Made by a program: the position numbers and the translations under genes
Assembly: GCA_021650895.1 (NCBI GenBank)
Contig: CP091278.1
Location: forward strand, 2,137,659-2,201,658
DNA: 64,000 bases
Direction of reading: 5' to 3'
Source: Candidatus Jettenia sp.
GTDB taxonomy: Bacteria; Planctomycetota; Brocadiia; Brocadiales; Brocadiaceae
Part shown: positions 56,266 to 64,000 of the stretch, one piece after another
Layout: each line of letters begins with the position of its first letter
How positions within the stretch are numbered: the stretch's first letter is position 1
The notes under the pieces: model-generated
What the model was told of the DNA's origin: nothing
Databases searched by the model: none
What the model saw: the letters and a program-made list of their open reading frames with translations, nothing else

Positions 56266-58092
56266 ATGTGCGGAATTGTCGGATATATCGGGTGTAAAGA
56301 AGCAGTCAAGGTTTTATTAGACGGCATCAAAAGACTCGAATATCGCGGATATGATTCTTCTGGAATGGCATTTATTCAGAATGGTATTTTACATTGTGAA
56401 AAGGCTGTGGGTAAGATAGCTGAGTTAGAAAAGAGACTAAATGGGAATAATTTTCATACCTCTTTAGGCATTGTTCATACACGATGGGCGACACATGGTG
56501 CCCCTACCACGGAGAATGCTCATCCTCATGTTGACTGCAATAACGAAATTGCCGTAGTACACAACGGAATTATTGAGAATTATGATTATTTAAAATCAAA
56601 ATTAGAGCAGGAAGGACACATCTTTAAAAGCGAAACGGATACAGAAGTACTAGCCCATCTTATTGAAAAATATTTTCATGGTGATCTTGAAACAGCCGTC
56701 ATGGAAGCATTACGAGAGGTAGAGGGAACGTATGGTATTGCAGTAATTTCCCAGAAAAATCCCCGAAAAATTGTAGCGGCAAGGAAAGGATCGCCCTTAA
56801 TGATAGGGATTGGAAATCAAGAATATTTTATAACCTCTGATGTTTCTGCTTCGCTGGAACATACCCGGGATGTGGTGTACCTGGATGATAATGAGATAGC
56901 CATTCTCACACCGGACCGCTACGAAACGAAGACCATACAAAACATCCGCACGCATAAAAAAGTTGAAGAAATACTATGGAATCTGGATATGATTGAGAAG
57001 GGTGGCTATGAACACTTTATGCTGAAAGAAATTCATGAGCAACCTCAATCCCTAAGGAACGTTATGCGTGGGCGGGTGGAAAGTAATAACGACTCAGTAA
57101 GATTGGGAGGATTAATCCATTGCGAGCAAGACCTCCGGCAGGCCAGGCGTATCATAATTGTAGCCTGCGGCACATCATGGCACGCAGGGCTTGTAGGTGA
57201 ATACATGCTGGAAGAGTTTGCACGCATACCGGTTGAAGTAGAGTACGCCTCTGAATTTCGATATCGAAACCCTGTGATCGAAAAAGATACCATTGTAATT
57301 GCTATAAGTCAGTCTGGAGAAACGGCAGATACCCTGGCAGCTATACGGGAAGCCAGACAGAAGGGCGCCAAGATACTCTCCATCTGCAATGTTGTCGGCA
57401 GTACGATAGCAAGGGAAGCCGATGGCGGAATTTATTTACATATCGGCCCGGAGATTGGCGTTGCATCTACCAAAGCCTTTACAGCACAAATCGCGGTGCT
57501 TTATTTATTCACCTCTTACATGAGAAGTCTTAGATGTCCATCTTCCCCATTAGACTCAAATATGATTAAGGATATACAATCCATACCGGAAAAGATCCAA
57601 ACTATCCTTAACATGGAAGAACATATCATTGAACTTGCAAAGTTATACAAAGATAATGAACATACTCTTTATCTGGGAAGAGGATACAACTACCCCGTAG
57701 CGCTTGAAGGCGCATTAAAGCTCAAAGAGATATCATATATCCACGCCGAAGGTTATCCCGCAGCAGAGATGAAGCATGGACCTATTGCCCTCATAAACAA
57801 AGATATGCCCGTAGTCTTTATTGCAACAAGAGATAATGTTTACGGTAAGATTTTAAACAATATCGAAGAGGTTAAATCCAGAAAAGGAAAAGTAATTGCA
57901 ATTGCAACTGAGGGAGATGATCAAATTGCAGAAAAGGTAAATCACGTCCTTTACATACCAAAAACTACTGATGTCCTGACACCTCTCCTGTCAGTAATTC
58001 CTCTCCAATTACTGGCCTATCATATGGCAGTCATGAGAGGATGCGATGTTGATAAACCGAGAAATCTTGCAAAGAGTGTAACGGTTGAATAG
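56266..58092 (+). CDS. glmS: Glutamine:fructose-6-phosphate aminotransferase
   Basis: Makes glucosamine-6-phosphate for cell wall and lipid A. 608 residues. The glutaminase domain begins CGIVGYIGCKEAVKVLLDGI with the N-terminal Cys after Met; the two SIS sugar isomerase domains contain IIVACGTSWHAG, AISQSGETADTLAAI and the C-terminal DVDKPRNLAKSVTVE. A clear ribosome site (AAGGAG) precedes the ATG. Confidence 0.97.
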   Translation: MCGIVGYIGCKEAVKVLLDGIKRLEYRGYDSSGMAFIQNGILHCEKAVGKIAELEKRLNGNNFHTSLGIVHTRWATHGAPTTENAHPHVDCNNEIAVVHNGIIENYDYLKSKLEQEGHIFKSETDTEVLAHLIEKYFHGDLETAVMEALREVEGTYGIAVISQKNPRKIVAARKGSPLMIGIGNQEYFITSDVSASLEHTRDVVYLDDNEIAILTPDRYETKTIQNIRTHKKVEEILWNLDMIEKGGYEHFMLKEIHEQPQSLRNVMRGRVESNNDSVRLGGLIHCEQDLRQARRIIIVACGTSWHAGLVGEYMLEEFARIPVEVEYASEFRYRNPVIEKDTIVIAISQSGETADTLAAIREARQKGAKILSICNVVGSTIAREADGGIYLHIGPEIGVASTKAFTAQIAVLYLFTSYMRSLRCPSSPLDSNMIKDIQSIPEKIQTILNMEEHIIELAKLYKDNEHTLYLGRGYNYPVALEGALKLKEISYIHAEGYPAAEMKHGPIALINKDMPVVFIATRDNVYGKILNNIEEVKSRKGKVIAIATEGDDQIAEKVNHVLYIPKTTDVLTPLLSVIPLQLLAYHMAVMRGCDVDKPRNLAKSVTVE

Positions 58093-58146
58093 AAATTCAC
58101 CATTAAAGACGCAGATAAAATGACGTTGGATTATAAGTATAGATTT

Positions 58147-58178
58147 GGTAGGGGCGAACACCAAGGTTCGCCCCTACC
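58147..58178. repeat. REP-like palindrome after glmS
   Basis: Perfect 13-bp arms (58147-58159 and 58166-58178) starting GGTAGGGGCGAAC, with a six-base loop, followed by a T-rich stretch. Between convergent glmS and the DUF1326 gene, it could also act as a terminator. Confidence 0.7.
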
Positions 58179-58246
58179 GGTTATTTTACACCTTACGTGA
58201 ACAATTATTTTTTATTCAAAATATAAACTAAAGAGCTAAAGATCTC

Positions 58247-58933
58247 TCAATCACTGGTAAAGTGAAATTTCGTTGCAAAACCGCTTCTCCCATCATAATT
58301 CCACTCCTGGTTATCCTCATTAAACCGATGATTAACGGCCTTTCCCATATCTAATGTCAAATCAAATTCTTTTGCCCATAGTGTAAAGTTCTTATTGACA
58401 ATTTGGGTAGGTTTTCCTGGATCTCCCTGCCCATGCAACAACTCAATATCTAATGATAATCTATTGGCTACTTCAGCCCTCTTGCGCCATTCAGAAGATT
58501 CTACCTGGATAGGTAGATATCTTACGGTAATCCTTTCAGGTGGAACTTTGCCAAAACGAAACACATGATTTTTAAAAATATCCAATAATGCATTTTTCTG
58601 AATAGCGGAAGCAGTCTTATCATTTATATAAAAAACAATCCAATTTTTATCCGGTGTTGCTGTCAGATCTGTTATTCCTATTACCGTCTGACCATCTAAA
58701 TTATGCTGCCCGTAATTCCCTTTTAGAACACGAAAAACACCGGTAATCTTACATGTTTTATTATGGGTTGGCTCACTTCCGAAGAGACAAGGACAACCCG
58801 GATTGCAGGTACATCCCTCAAAATACTCACCTTCAATTGACCAGGACGGACCAGCCCAAAGGGTGCTGGAGATACTACAAAGTAGAATAGCAAAGATTAC
58901 TCCAGATAGTAAATATCGCAATCTTCTCATCAT
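58247..58933 (-). CDS. Exported DUF1326 protein
   Basis: A 228-residue protein with a signal peptide (YLLSGVIFAILLCSISSTLW, then AGP) and a domain matching DUF1326: GEYFEGCTCNPGCPCLF carries the characteristic cysteine cluster. The role of this domain is not established; the cysteines suggest metal binding. The start at 58933 (or the next codon, 58930) is supported by AGGAGAGG; a much longer frame from 59107 has no ribosome site and adds an unnatural extension. Confidence 0.75.
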   Translation of the reverse strand: MMRRLRYLLSGVIFAILLCSISSTLWAGPSWSIEGEYFEGCTCNPGCPCLFGSEPTHNKTCKITGVFRVLKGNYGQHNLDGQTVIGITDLTATPDKNWIVFYINDKTASAIQKNALLDIFKNHVFRFGKVPPERITVRYLPIQVESSEWRKRAEVANRLSLDIELLHGQGDPGKPTQIVNKNFTLWAKEFDLTLDMGKAVNHRFNEDNQEWNYDGRSGFATKFHFTSD

Positions 58934-59084
58934 TCCTCTCCTTCTAAAAGTAACTGTCGAGTTAAACCACTTAATTACAATTCTGATGAAATATATACCT
59001 CTAAAACTTCCCTTGTAAGACGAGGACATACTTTTATCAATGGAGATAAAAATGTGGATTCGTCTCAGCTTAACCACTCTCATC

Positions 59085-59840
59085 TCATTTTCGAATAAGG
59101 GGAACAAACCGTACAGGGATAATGGATTTCTTTATAATATTCTCAGAAGCATCTTTGGTAATCAACATCAGATCCTGCACTGCATACATACCACCCACAG
59201 GAATAACCATACAACCGCTAGGCTTAAGCTGATCAATAAGTGGTTGAGGAATATGCTCTGCCGCTGCTGTAACGATAATGGCATCAAAGGGGGCATGTTC
59301 AGGCCATCCCTTATAACCATCACCAATCATACCCTTCACATTCGTATAACCCAGCGCTTTTAAATTTTTTATAGCCTCTTTGCCGAGTTTTTCTACAACC
59401 TCTATTGTATATACCTGTTTTACCAATCTCGAGAGAACAGAGGCCTGGTAGCCAGAACCTGTGCCTACTTCCAACACAATGTCATCTTTGTCTACCTTTA
59501 ATAATTCTGTCATAAAGGCAACTACATATGGTTGAGAAATAGTTTGCCCAAATCCAATAGGTACCGGTCGGTCTGAATAGCTAAGGGCACGATTTTCTTC
59601 CGGAATAAAGAAGTGACGAGGTATACACTTCATTGCATCGAGTATTTCTTTATCCTTTATGCCTCGGTAGGCAAGCTGTTCTTCCACCATCTGTTCCCGT
59701 TGCCGTTTAAAGACACCCTCGTCCGTTACAGAGCTTTTAATCCCCAGAGCAGAAACCGCGCTATTAAACGCAGATAAGCTAATAAAGGAGATCGTACTCA
59801 CTATGTATGAGGTAATAAATATAAGAAAACTTGTCTTCAT
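59085..59840 (-). CDS. pcm: Exported protein-L-isoaspartate O-methyltransferase
   Basis: Repairs isoaspartyl residues by SAM-dependent methylation. The 251-residue protein has an N-terminal hydrophobic leader (FLIFITSYIVSTISFISLSA) before the domain; the usual enzyme is about 210 residues and cytoplasmic. The signature motifs are RHFFIPEENRALSYSD, PIGFGQTISQPYVVAFM and SAM-binding VLEVGTGSGYQASVL. The leader suggests action in the periplasm or anammoxosome lumen, although SAM supply there is unexplained. Confidence 0.88.
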   Translation of the reverse strand: MKTSFLIFITSYIVSTISFISLSAFNSAVSALGIKSSVTDEGVFKRQREQMVEEQLAYRGIKDKEILDAMKCIPRHFFIPEENRALSYSDRPVPIGFGQTISQPYVVAFMTELLKVDKDDIVLEVGTGSGYQASVLSRLVKQVYTIEVVEKLGKEAIKNLKALGYTNVKGMIGDGYKGWPEHAPFDAIIVTAAAEHIPQPLIDQLKPSGCMVIPVGGMYAVQDLMLITKDASENIIKKSIIPVRFVPLIRK

Positions 59841-60013
59841 ATGAATTTATTTTTCACATATAGATAACTTTATGATCCTATAAACATTTCACCCCTACGG
59901 GGTTGTTTTTCAAAAAACTACAAGGTTACGAGTTCAAAAGACTACAGTGTTATGAGTTATGGTATATCCTGGTTTACAATCTCATGGAATGTATAGGAAT
60001 TTCAAAGCGATTC

Positions 60014-60043
60014 TGTAGTGGCAAGGTGCGCCTTGCCACTACA
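60014..60043. repeat. REP-like palindrome
   Basis: Perfect 13-bp arms (60014-60026 and 60031-60043), TGTAGTGGCAAGG with a TGCG loop. Its GTAG...CTAC ends match the elements at 43606 and 58147. Confidence 0.7.
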
Positions 60044-60179
60044 CGCCTTTACGGTTTGAAAGTCGCCAAAGGCCTAATGAAACGTAAATAGTAAAAAAAT
60101 AACAATGGAGCATTTCTCCTTAAGTTATCTATAGGATATATAAGGAGAGAATTTTTCATACTCTGTAAACCGGTTCTTG

Positions 60180-60277
60180 GGGTGGCACTGACAAACTTTG
60201 TTTGTCAGCGTTTTGTAATCCATAATCCATGTATGTAGGTAAATAAGCACGGACAAACACGTTTGCCCGTGCCACCC
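60180..60277. repeat. Composite REP-like element
   Basis: Outer 9-bp arms GGGTGGCAC (60180-60188) and GTGCCACCC (60269-60277) enclose two hairpins: CTGACAAA/TTTGTCAG (60188-60208) and GCACGGACAAAC/GTTTGCCCGTGC (60247-60272, one mismatch). Confidence 0.7.
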
Positions 60278-60441
60278 GGTCCGGAATCCCAAAACCTTAA
60301 TTTCGTATCTAGAATCATTTGAAGATAGAGAAAGAGGTCCCGTACAGAATAGGTTTTGGGATAGCTTCTAGTTATATCCACCAAATGAGAATCCGTACAT
60401 GAAAGCTCATTATCGATCAACATCACCATGGCTGCAATGTA

Positions 60442-61500
60442 CTAGGGTATAACTATAATGGAAACATCTTCTCTTGTACGTACTTCACCAATAACATCGG
60501 CAGTCATAACCCCCTTCTCTTTGAGTTTTGCACAAAGTACTTCAACTTTTTCTTCCGGAAGTGAGATAAGCAGGCCGCCGGAAGTCTGGGCATCGAATAA
60601 GACATTTATCAAATCCTCACTTACGTTAGGATCTATTCTAATCGCATCTTTTAAATATTTTTTACTAAGCTTTGATACCCCCGGTATCAATCCCATCCTG
60701 ACATAGCGCTCACAACCTTCGAATATAGGCACACGACCAGCAAAGAAAGATAAGGTAACCATACTGGCTTCTGCCATCTCATGCGCATGACCCATAAGCC
60801 CAAAACCAGTAATATCCGTGCAGGCATTCACGTTTACCTCCAGCATAACTTCAGAGGATGCCCTATTCAACAAGGCCATGCTCTTCGTTACAATACTTAT
60901 ATGCTCTTCAAGAACTTTCCCGGCCTTAATAGCCGATATAATTAATCCTGTCCCTAACGGTTTTGTTAATACCAATACATCCCCTACCCTGGCACCCGCA
61001 TTCGTTACAATCTTCTTAGGATGAATAATTCCCGTAACAGATAATCCATATTTAATTTCATTATCCTGTAACGTGTGACCACCCACAATGACAGCTCCTG
61101 CCTCATTGACCTTATCCGCTCCGCCCTTAAGTATTTCTATCAAAATATCCTTATTCAGTATCTTGAGAGGATAACAAAGGATATTCATAGCCGTGAGAGG
61201 TTTGCCTCCCATAGCATAAACATCGCTTAACGCATTAGCTGCTGCTATCTGCCCGTAATCATACGGATTATTCACTACCGGTGTAAAAAAATCAAGGGTT
61301 GATACCGTAGCTATTTCCTCTGTAATCTTATAAATACCGGCATCAGCAAAGGTTTTGGGACCGACTAACAGATGTTCATTCGGATACTCCGGTAAATTAC
61401 GGAGCACATACGCCATGTCTTCAACGGGGATCTTACCAGCTCATCCACCACACGTTGCGTAATCGATCAATCGTTTTTTTCTCCGTAACAGAGGTACCAC
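60442..61500 (-). CDS. selD: Selenide, water dikinase; apparent selenoprotein with in-frame UGA
   Basis: Makes selenophosphate for selenocysteine tRNA. The frame from the ATG at 61416 covers most of the enzyme (STLDFFTPVVNNPYDYGQIA, NALSDVYAMGGKPLTAMNIL) but lacks the catalytic N-terminus. Upstream in the same frame it continues through a TGA at 61441-61443, reading DYATCGG-U-AGKIPVEDMA, where SelD proteins carry the catalytic Cys or selenocysteine followed by an essential Lys. With GTG at 61500 the product is about 352 residues, the family length. Alternatively an ATG at 61510 (MKGGGTSVTEKK) could be the start if one base of the A7 run is surplus. Co-directional with the lipoprotein gene upstream. 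Confidence 0.9.
61406..61418 (-). promoter_or_regulatory. Candidate bacterial SECIS hairpin of selD
   Basis: ACATGGCGTATGT, beginning 22 bases after the TGA, can form a 4-bp stem with a GGCGT loop. Distance and a G at the loop start fit bacterial SECIS elements, but the stem is short. Confidence 0.35.
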
Positions 61501-61538
61501 CCCCTTTCATAAAAAAGCTACAATTTGTTATATTGATT

Positions 61539-62030
61539 TTACTGAAACCACGACGTCGATGATGCCTCTTTTTTATTAAATTTAGCATGGCACTCATCGC
61601 AACTATTTACCACATTGAAAAAGGCTGTTGTGGCCTTATCCTTATTTTTCTCCTGACAGGCACTGATTAACTGTAATGCACTGAGATGGAATTTAACATC
61701 CAGATTTATAAACTCCACAGGCAAGTCATCTTTATTTGCCCCTGTAAAAACCACGGGACTTGCCGCTTTCAGTTTTTTTGTATCTTCTTTAATATCATTC
61801 CAATTTTGCTGGTTAATTGATGTTGATAAATGTTTTAACAACACCTTAATATTTTTCATATGTACCAGAAAGCCTTCTTCATTTTTAATAAACCCAAGCT
61901 CTTCACTTGCCTTAACTTCCTTTTGCCCCTTTTCGCTGGATACACCTCTCTCTGCCAGCTTTTCCGTTTCTTTTTTACCACAACCGAACATACATACTAT
62001 GAGAATTGCTAAAATAATAGATTTCTTCAT
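61539..62030 (-). CDS. Lipoprotein with cytochrome c-type haem motif
   Basis: A 163-residue protein with a lipoprotein signal (AILIVCMFGCGKK, lipidated Cys near residue 17) and four predicted amphipathic helices. A single CDECH motif near the C-terminus (VVNSCDECHAKFN) resembles the C-terminal haem site of cytochrome c' and relatives. The start at 62030 follows AGGTG; a GTG three codons earlier is less likely. It precedes selD by 28-38 bases. Function unknown; NO or redox handling is possible. Confidence 0.72.
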   Translation of the reverse strand: MKKSIILAILIVCMFGCGKKETEKLAERGVSSEKGQKEVKASEELGFIKNEEGFLVHMKNIKVLLKHLSTSINQQNWNDIKEDTKKLKAASPVVFTGANKDDLPVEFINLDVKFHLSALQLISACQEKNKDKATTAFFNVVNSCDECHAKFNKKEASSTSWFQ

Positions 62031-62116
62031 GTAAGGCACCTAAAAATTAAAGATTTATGAAAATTAATAAAATTTTATGTTAAACGTTCTTCTTCAAAAA
62101 ATCAACTTTTTATTCC

Positions 62117-63292
62117 TCACAATACGCTTAAAGACTTTCCAATCTTCTCAAAACACCCCACTGCCCAGGTAAGATCATCCTGATTGTGTGCAGAGGAGAG
62201 CATTACACGAATGCGCGCCTTATCCATAGGTACTGTAGGATAACCAATAGCCTGAGCAAAGATCCCTTCTTGAAATAATTTTTGGCTAAAATCTTTAGCT
62301 ATCTTAGCATCTCCTATAATAACAGGAGTAATAGGTGTTCTTGTGTAGCCAAGGTCAAATCCGACATGTTTCATTTTCTGCTGAAAAAATGCAGTATTAT
62401 CCCAAAGTTGTTTAACGAATACATCTGAAGTACTGAGAATATTCACAGCTTCAATACAAGCTGCTACATCGGCGGATGCAACAGCGCTGGAAAAAAGGAA
62501 TGGGCGTCCCTTTTGTGACAGGTAATCTGTTATCTTTTTCTTTCCTGCAACATAACCACCTACCACTCCGAATGCCTTTGACATGGTACCTGTCTCAATA
62601 TCGACTTTGCCATGGAGACCAAAATGGTCAACAACACCCCTGCCACCTCGTCCCAAAACACCTTCTCCATGGGCATCGTCTACCATAGTAATTGCCCCAA
62701 AAGCCTCGGCGATCTCCACAATTTCCGGCAGGGGTGCAATATCACCTTCCATACTAAAAACCCCGTCGGTAATAATAAGCTTACGCATGGCACTCTTCTC
62801 ATTGGATATCTTTGCTCGAAGGTCTTGTGGATCACTATGCTTATATCGTATAATCTTAGCCCTTGATAACCTACACCCATCAATAATACTCGCATGATTA
62901 AGTTCATCTGAAAGAACAACATCACCCTCGCCAACAATTGCAGGAATAACGGCCAGGTTTGCACAGAATCCAGATTGAAAGGATAAAGCACTCTCCACCC
63001 CCTTAAAAAGTGCAAGCTTTTGTTCCAATTGTTTGTGCAGTAGTGTCGTTCCAGCAATAGTTCTTACCGCTGCTGGTCCTACACCATAAGTTTCAATAGC
63101 TTTTTGTGTGGCTAACTTTAATCTGGGATTATTGGCAAACCCGAGATAGTTATTTGAGCAAAGATTTAATACCCGTTTTCCCTCTACCATAATCCACGCC
63201 CCTTGCGGCCCCTCAATGGTACGGATATGGATTAATAACCCTGTCTCCTTAAGCCTGTCAAGTTCTTCAGTAATAAAATCAAGTTTATCCAT
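62117..63292 (-). CDS. kbl: Glycine C-acetyltransferase (2-amino-3-ketobutyrate CoA ligase)
   Basis: PLP enzyme of the alpha-oxoamine synthase family splitting 2-amino-3-oxobutyrate into glycine and acetyl-CoA. 391 residues from the ATG at 63292, which has AAGGAG ten bases upstream; a frame from 63337 overlaps tdh. Motifs: [30 protein letters not shown] and the PLP-lysine region [14 protein letters not shown]. It lies 17 bases after tdh, the partner enzyme of threonine breakdown. Confidence 0.93.
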   Translation of the reverse strand: MDKLDFITEELDRLKETGLLIHIRTIEGPQGAWIMVEGKRVLNLCSNNYLGFANNPRLKLATQKAIETYGVGPAAVRTIAGTTLLHKQLEQKLALFKGVESALSFQSGFCANLAVIPAIVGEGDVVLSDELNHASIIDGCRLSRAKIIRYKHSDPQDLRAKISNEKSAMRKLIITDGVFSMEGDIAPLPEIVEIAEAFGAITMVDDAHGEGVLGRGGRGVVDHFGLHGKVDIETGTMSKAFGVVGGYVAGKKKITDYLSQKGRPFLFSSAVASADVAACIEAVNILSTSDVFVKQLWDNTAFFQQKMKHVGFDLGYTRTPITPVIIGDAKIAKDFSQKLFQEGIFAQAIGYPTVPMDKARIRVMLSSAHNQDDLTWAVGCFEKIGKSLSVL

Positions 63293-63309
63293 GATACGTA
63301 TCGCTCCTT

Positions 63310-64000
63310 TTACATTTTTAAAATAACCTTTCCACATCTTCCGTCTTTCATAAGTTTCATACCCTTCTCATAGTCTTTTAATGAAAATTGATGGGTAATG
63401 ACAGGGCTTGGATCAACGAGGCCGGAAGATAAAAAACGTGATGTCTTATACCACGTAGAGAATATCTTGCGGCCAGTAATCCCATAAATACGTATCTTTT
63501 TAAAGATAACATCCTTATTCAAATCGATATTTACCCGCCTTTCATAAATGCCCAAAATAGATATCCTTCCTCCCGGCGTGATAGCTTTTAAACCCTGGTT
63601 TAGAGCCTGATTGTTACCGGAAAATTCCAGAACTACATCTATTCCACTATCTCCTGTAGCCTCCAGAGCAGTTTGGACCACATCTTGTTTTCTGGGATTA
63701 ATGATACTATGTGCTCCCATTTTCTTACCGATAGCTAACCGATAATCATTAGGATCAGAAATAATAATGAGTGAGGCACTACAAGCTTTGGCAATACCCG
63801 TAGCAAAAAGTCCAATTGGTCCAGCCCCAAGAATTAAAACAGTCTTAGCCGAAACATCCTCAGCCAAAACGGTATCAACAGCGTTTCCGAACGGCTCCTG
63901 AATAGTTGCCCATTCATCCGGAATATGGGAATCATTTTTCCATAAGACATGTTCAGGCAAGATAAGAAATTCGGCAAAGGTGCCATCATGGTCAACTCCT
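63310..64000 (-). CDS. tdh: L-threonine 3-dehydrogenase, C-terminal part (runs off the window)
   Basis: Zinc-dependent medium-chain dehydrogenase oxidising threonine to 2-amino-3-oxobutyrate with NAD. About 230 C-terminal residues are visible. [16 protein letters not shown] and the Rossmann motif [20 protein letters not shown] are typical of Tdh, followed by [18 protein letters not shown] and [20 protein letters not shown]. The N-terminal zinc-binding part lies beyond position 64000. Followed by kbl in the same operon. Confidence 0.93.
   Translation of the reverse strand, partial: GVDHDGTFAEFLILPEHVLWKNDSHIPDEWATIQEPFGNAVDTVLAEDVSAKTVLILGAGPIGLFATGIAKACSASLIIISDPNDYRLAIGKKMGAHSIINPRKQDVVQTALEATGDSGIDVVLEFSGNNQALNQGLKAITPGGRISILGIYERRVNIDLNKDVIFKKIRIYGITGRKIFSTWYKTSRFLSSGLVDPSPVITHQFSLKDYEKGMKLMKDGRCGKVILKM

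Larger units (their letters stand above)
59841..60441. other. 601-base gap rich in palindromes
   Basis: No gene is supported. Besides the two elements listed at 60014 and 60180 it contains a small hairpin ACCCCTACGGGGT followed by a T-rich run near 59890. The pcm promoter must lie next to 59841. Confidence 0.5.

Noticed and set aside
60205-60429. Small gene in the gap downstream of selD
   Set aside because: It overlaps the composite palindrome and has no ribosome site or homologous features.

Overview
The window looks like a chromosomal segment of an anaerobic ammonium-oxidising (anammox) planctomycete of the Kuenenia/Brocadia/Jettenia group. The main evidence is a full nitrite oxidoreductase locus (NxrA, NxrB and NxrC, with a TorD-like chaperone and a HExxH protein between the subunits), surrounded by many c-type cytochromes, a cytochrome bd-like membrane protein, cupredoxin-like proteins and a multicopper oxidase. 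Genus and species cannot be fixed from the sequence alone.

Layout. 1-2154: MEP isoprenoid genes (dxr partial, ispG) and a MOSC protein. 2265-21266: the NXR region, all on the minus strand. It is transcribed as a cupredoxin-like / bd-like / five-cytochrome / stress-protein block, followed by nxrC-nxrB-torD-HExxH-nxrA and a strong terminator. 21690-28934: an exported protein, a two-domain multicopper oxidase, a ferredoxin, a protoglobin and a PAS histidine kinase / NtrC-type regulator pair; the regulator is split by a frameshift. 29168-33144: a CRISPR array of 56 repeats and 55 spacers. 33323-42402: a complete type I-C cas operon (cas3-cas5-cas8c-cas7-cas4-cas1-cas2) interrupted by a four-helix-bundle gene and a HEPN/nucleotidyltransferase pair. 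Upstream of it lie a relic of a second cas3 and a DEDDh exonuclease. 43606-58092: housekeeping genes mostly on the plus strand (gltX, thpR, recA, alaS, rpmF-plsX-fabH-fabD-acpP-fabF, glmS) with lpxD opposed. 58247-64000: minus-strand DUF1326 and exported isoaspartate methyltransferase genes, selD with an apparent in-frame selenocysteine codon, a cytochrome-like lipoprotein, and kbl-tdh for threonine breakdown. REP-like palindromes sit in the gaps of the last third.

How the genes work together. NxrABC would oxidise nitrite to nitrate, and the neighbouring haem and copper proteins are plausible electron carriers to or from it. The kinase, regulators, protoglobin and ferredoxin suggest local sensing of redox state or gas. 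The CRISPR repeat folds into a UUCG-capped hairpin followed by exactly 11 nt, which fits Cas5d processing. The most unusual part is the cas locus: extra genes separate cas7 from cas4 and cas4 from cas1, a duplicated spacer is present, and a fossil cas3 start suggests replacement of an earlier system. No tRNA or rRNA gene was recognised.
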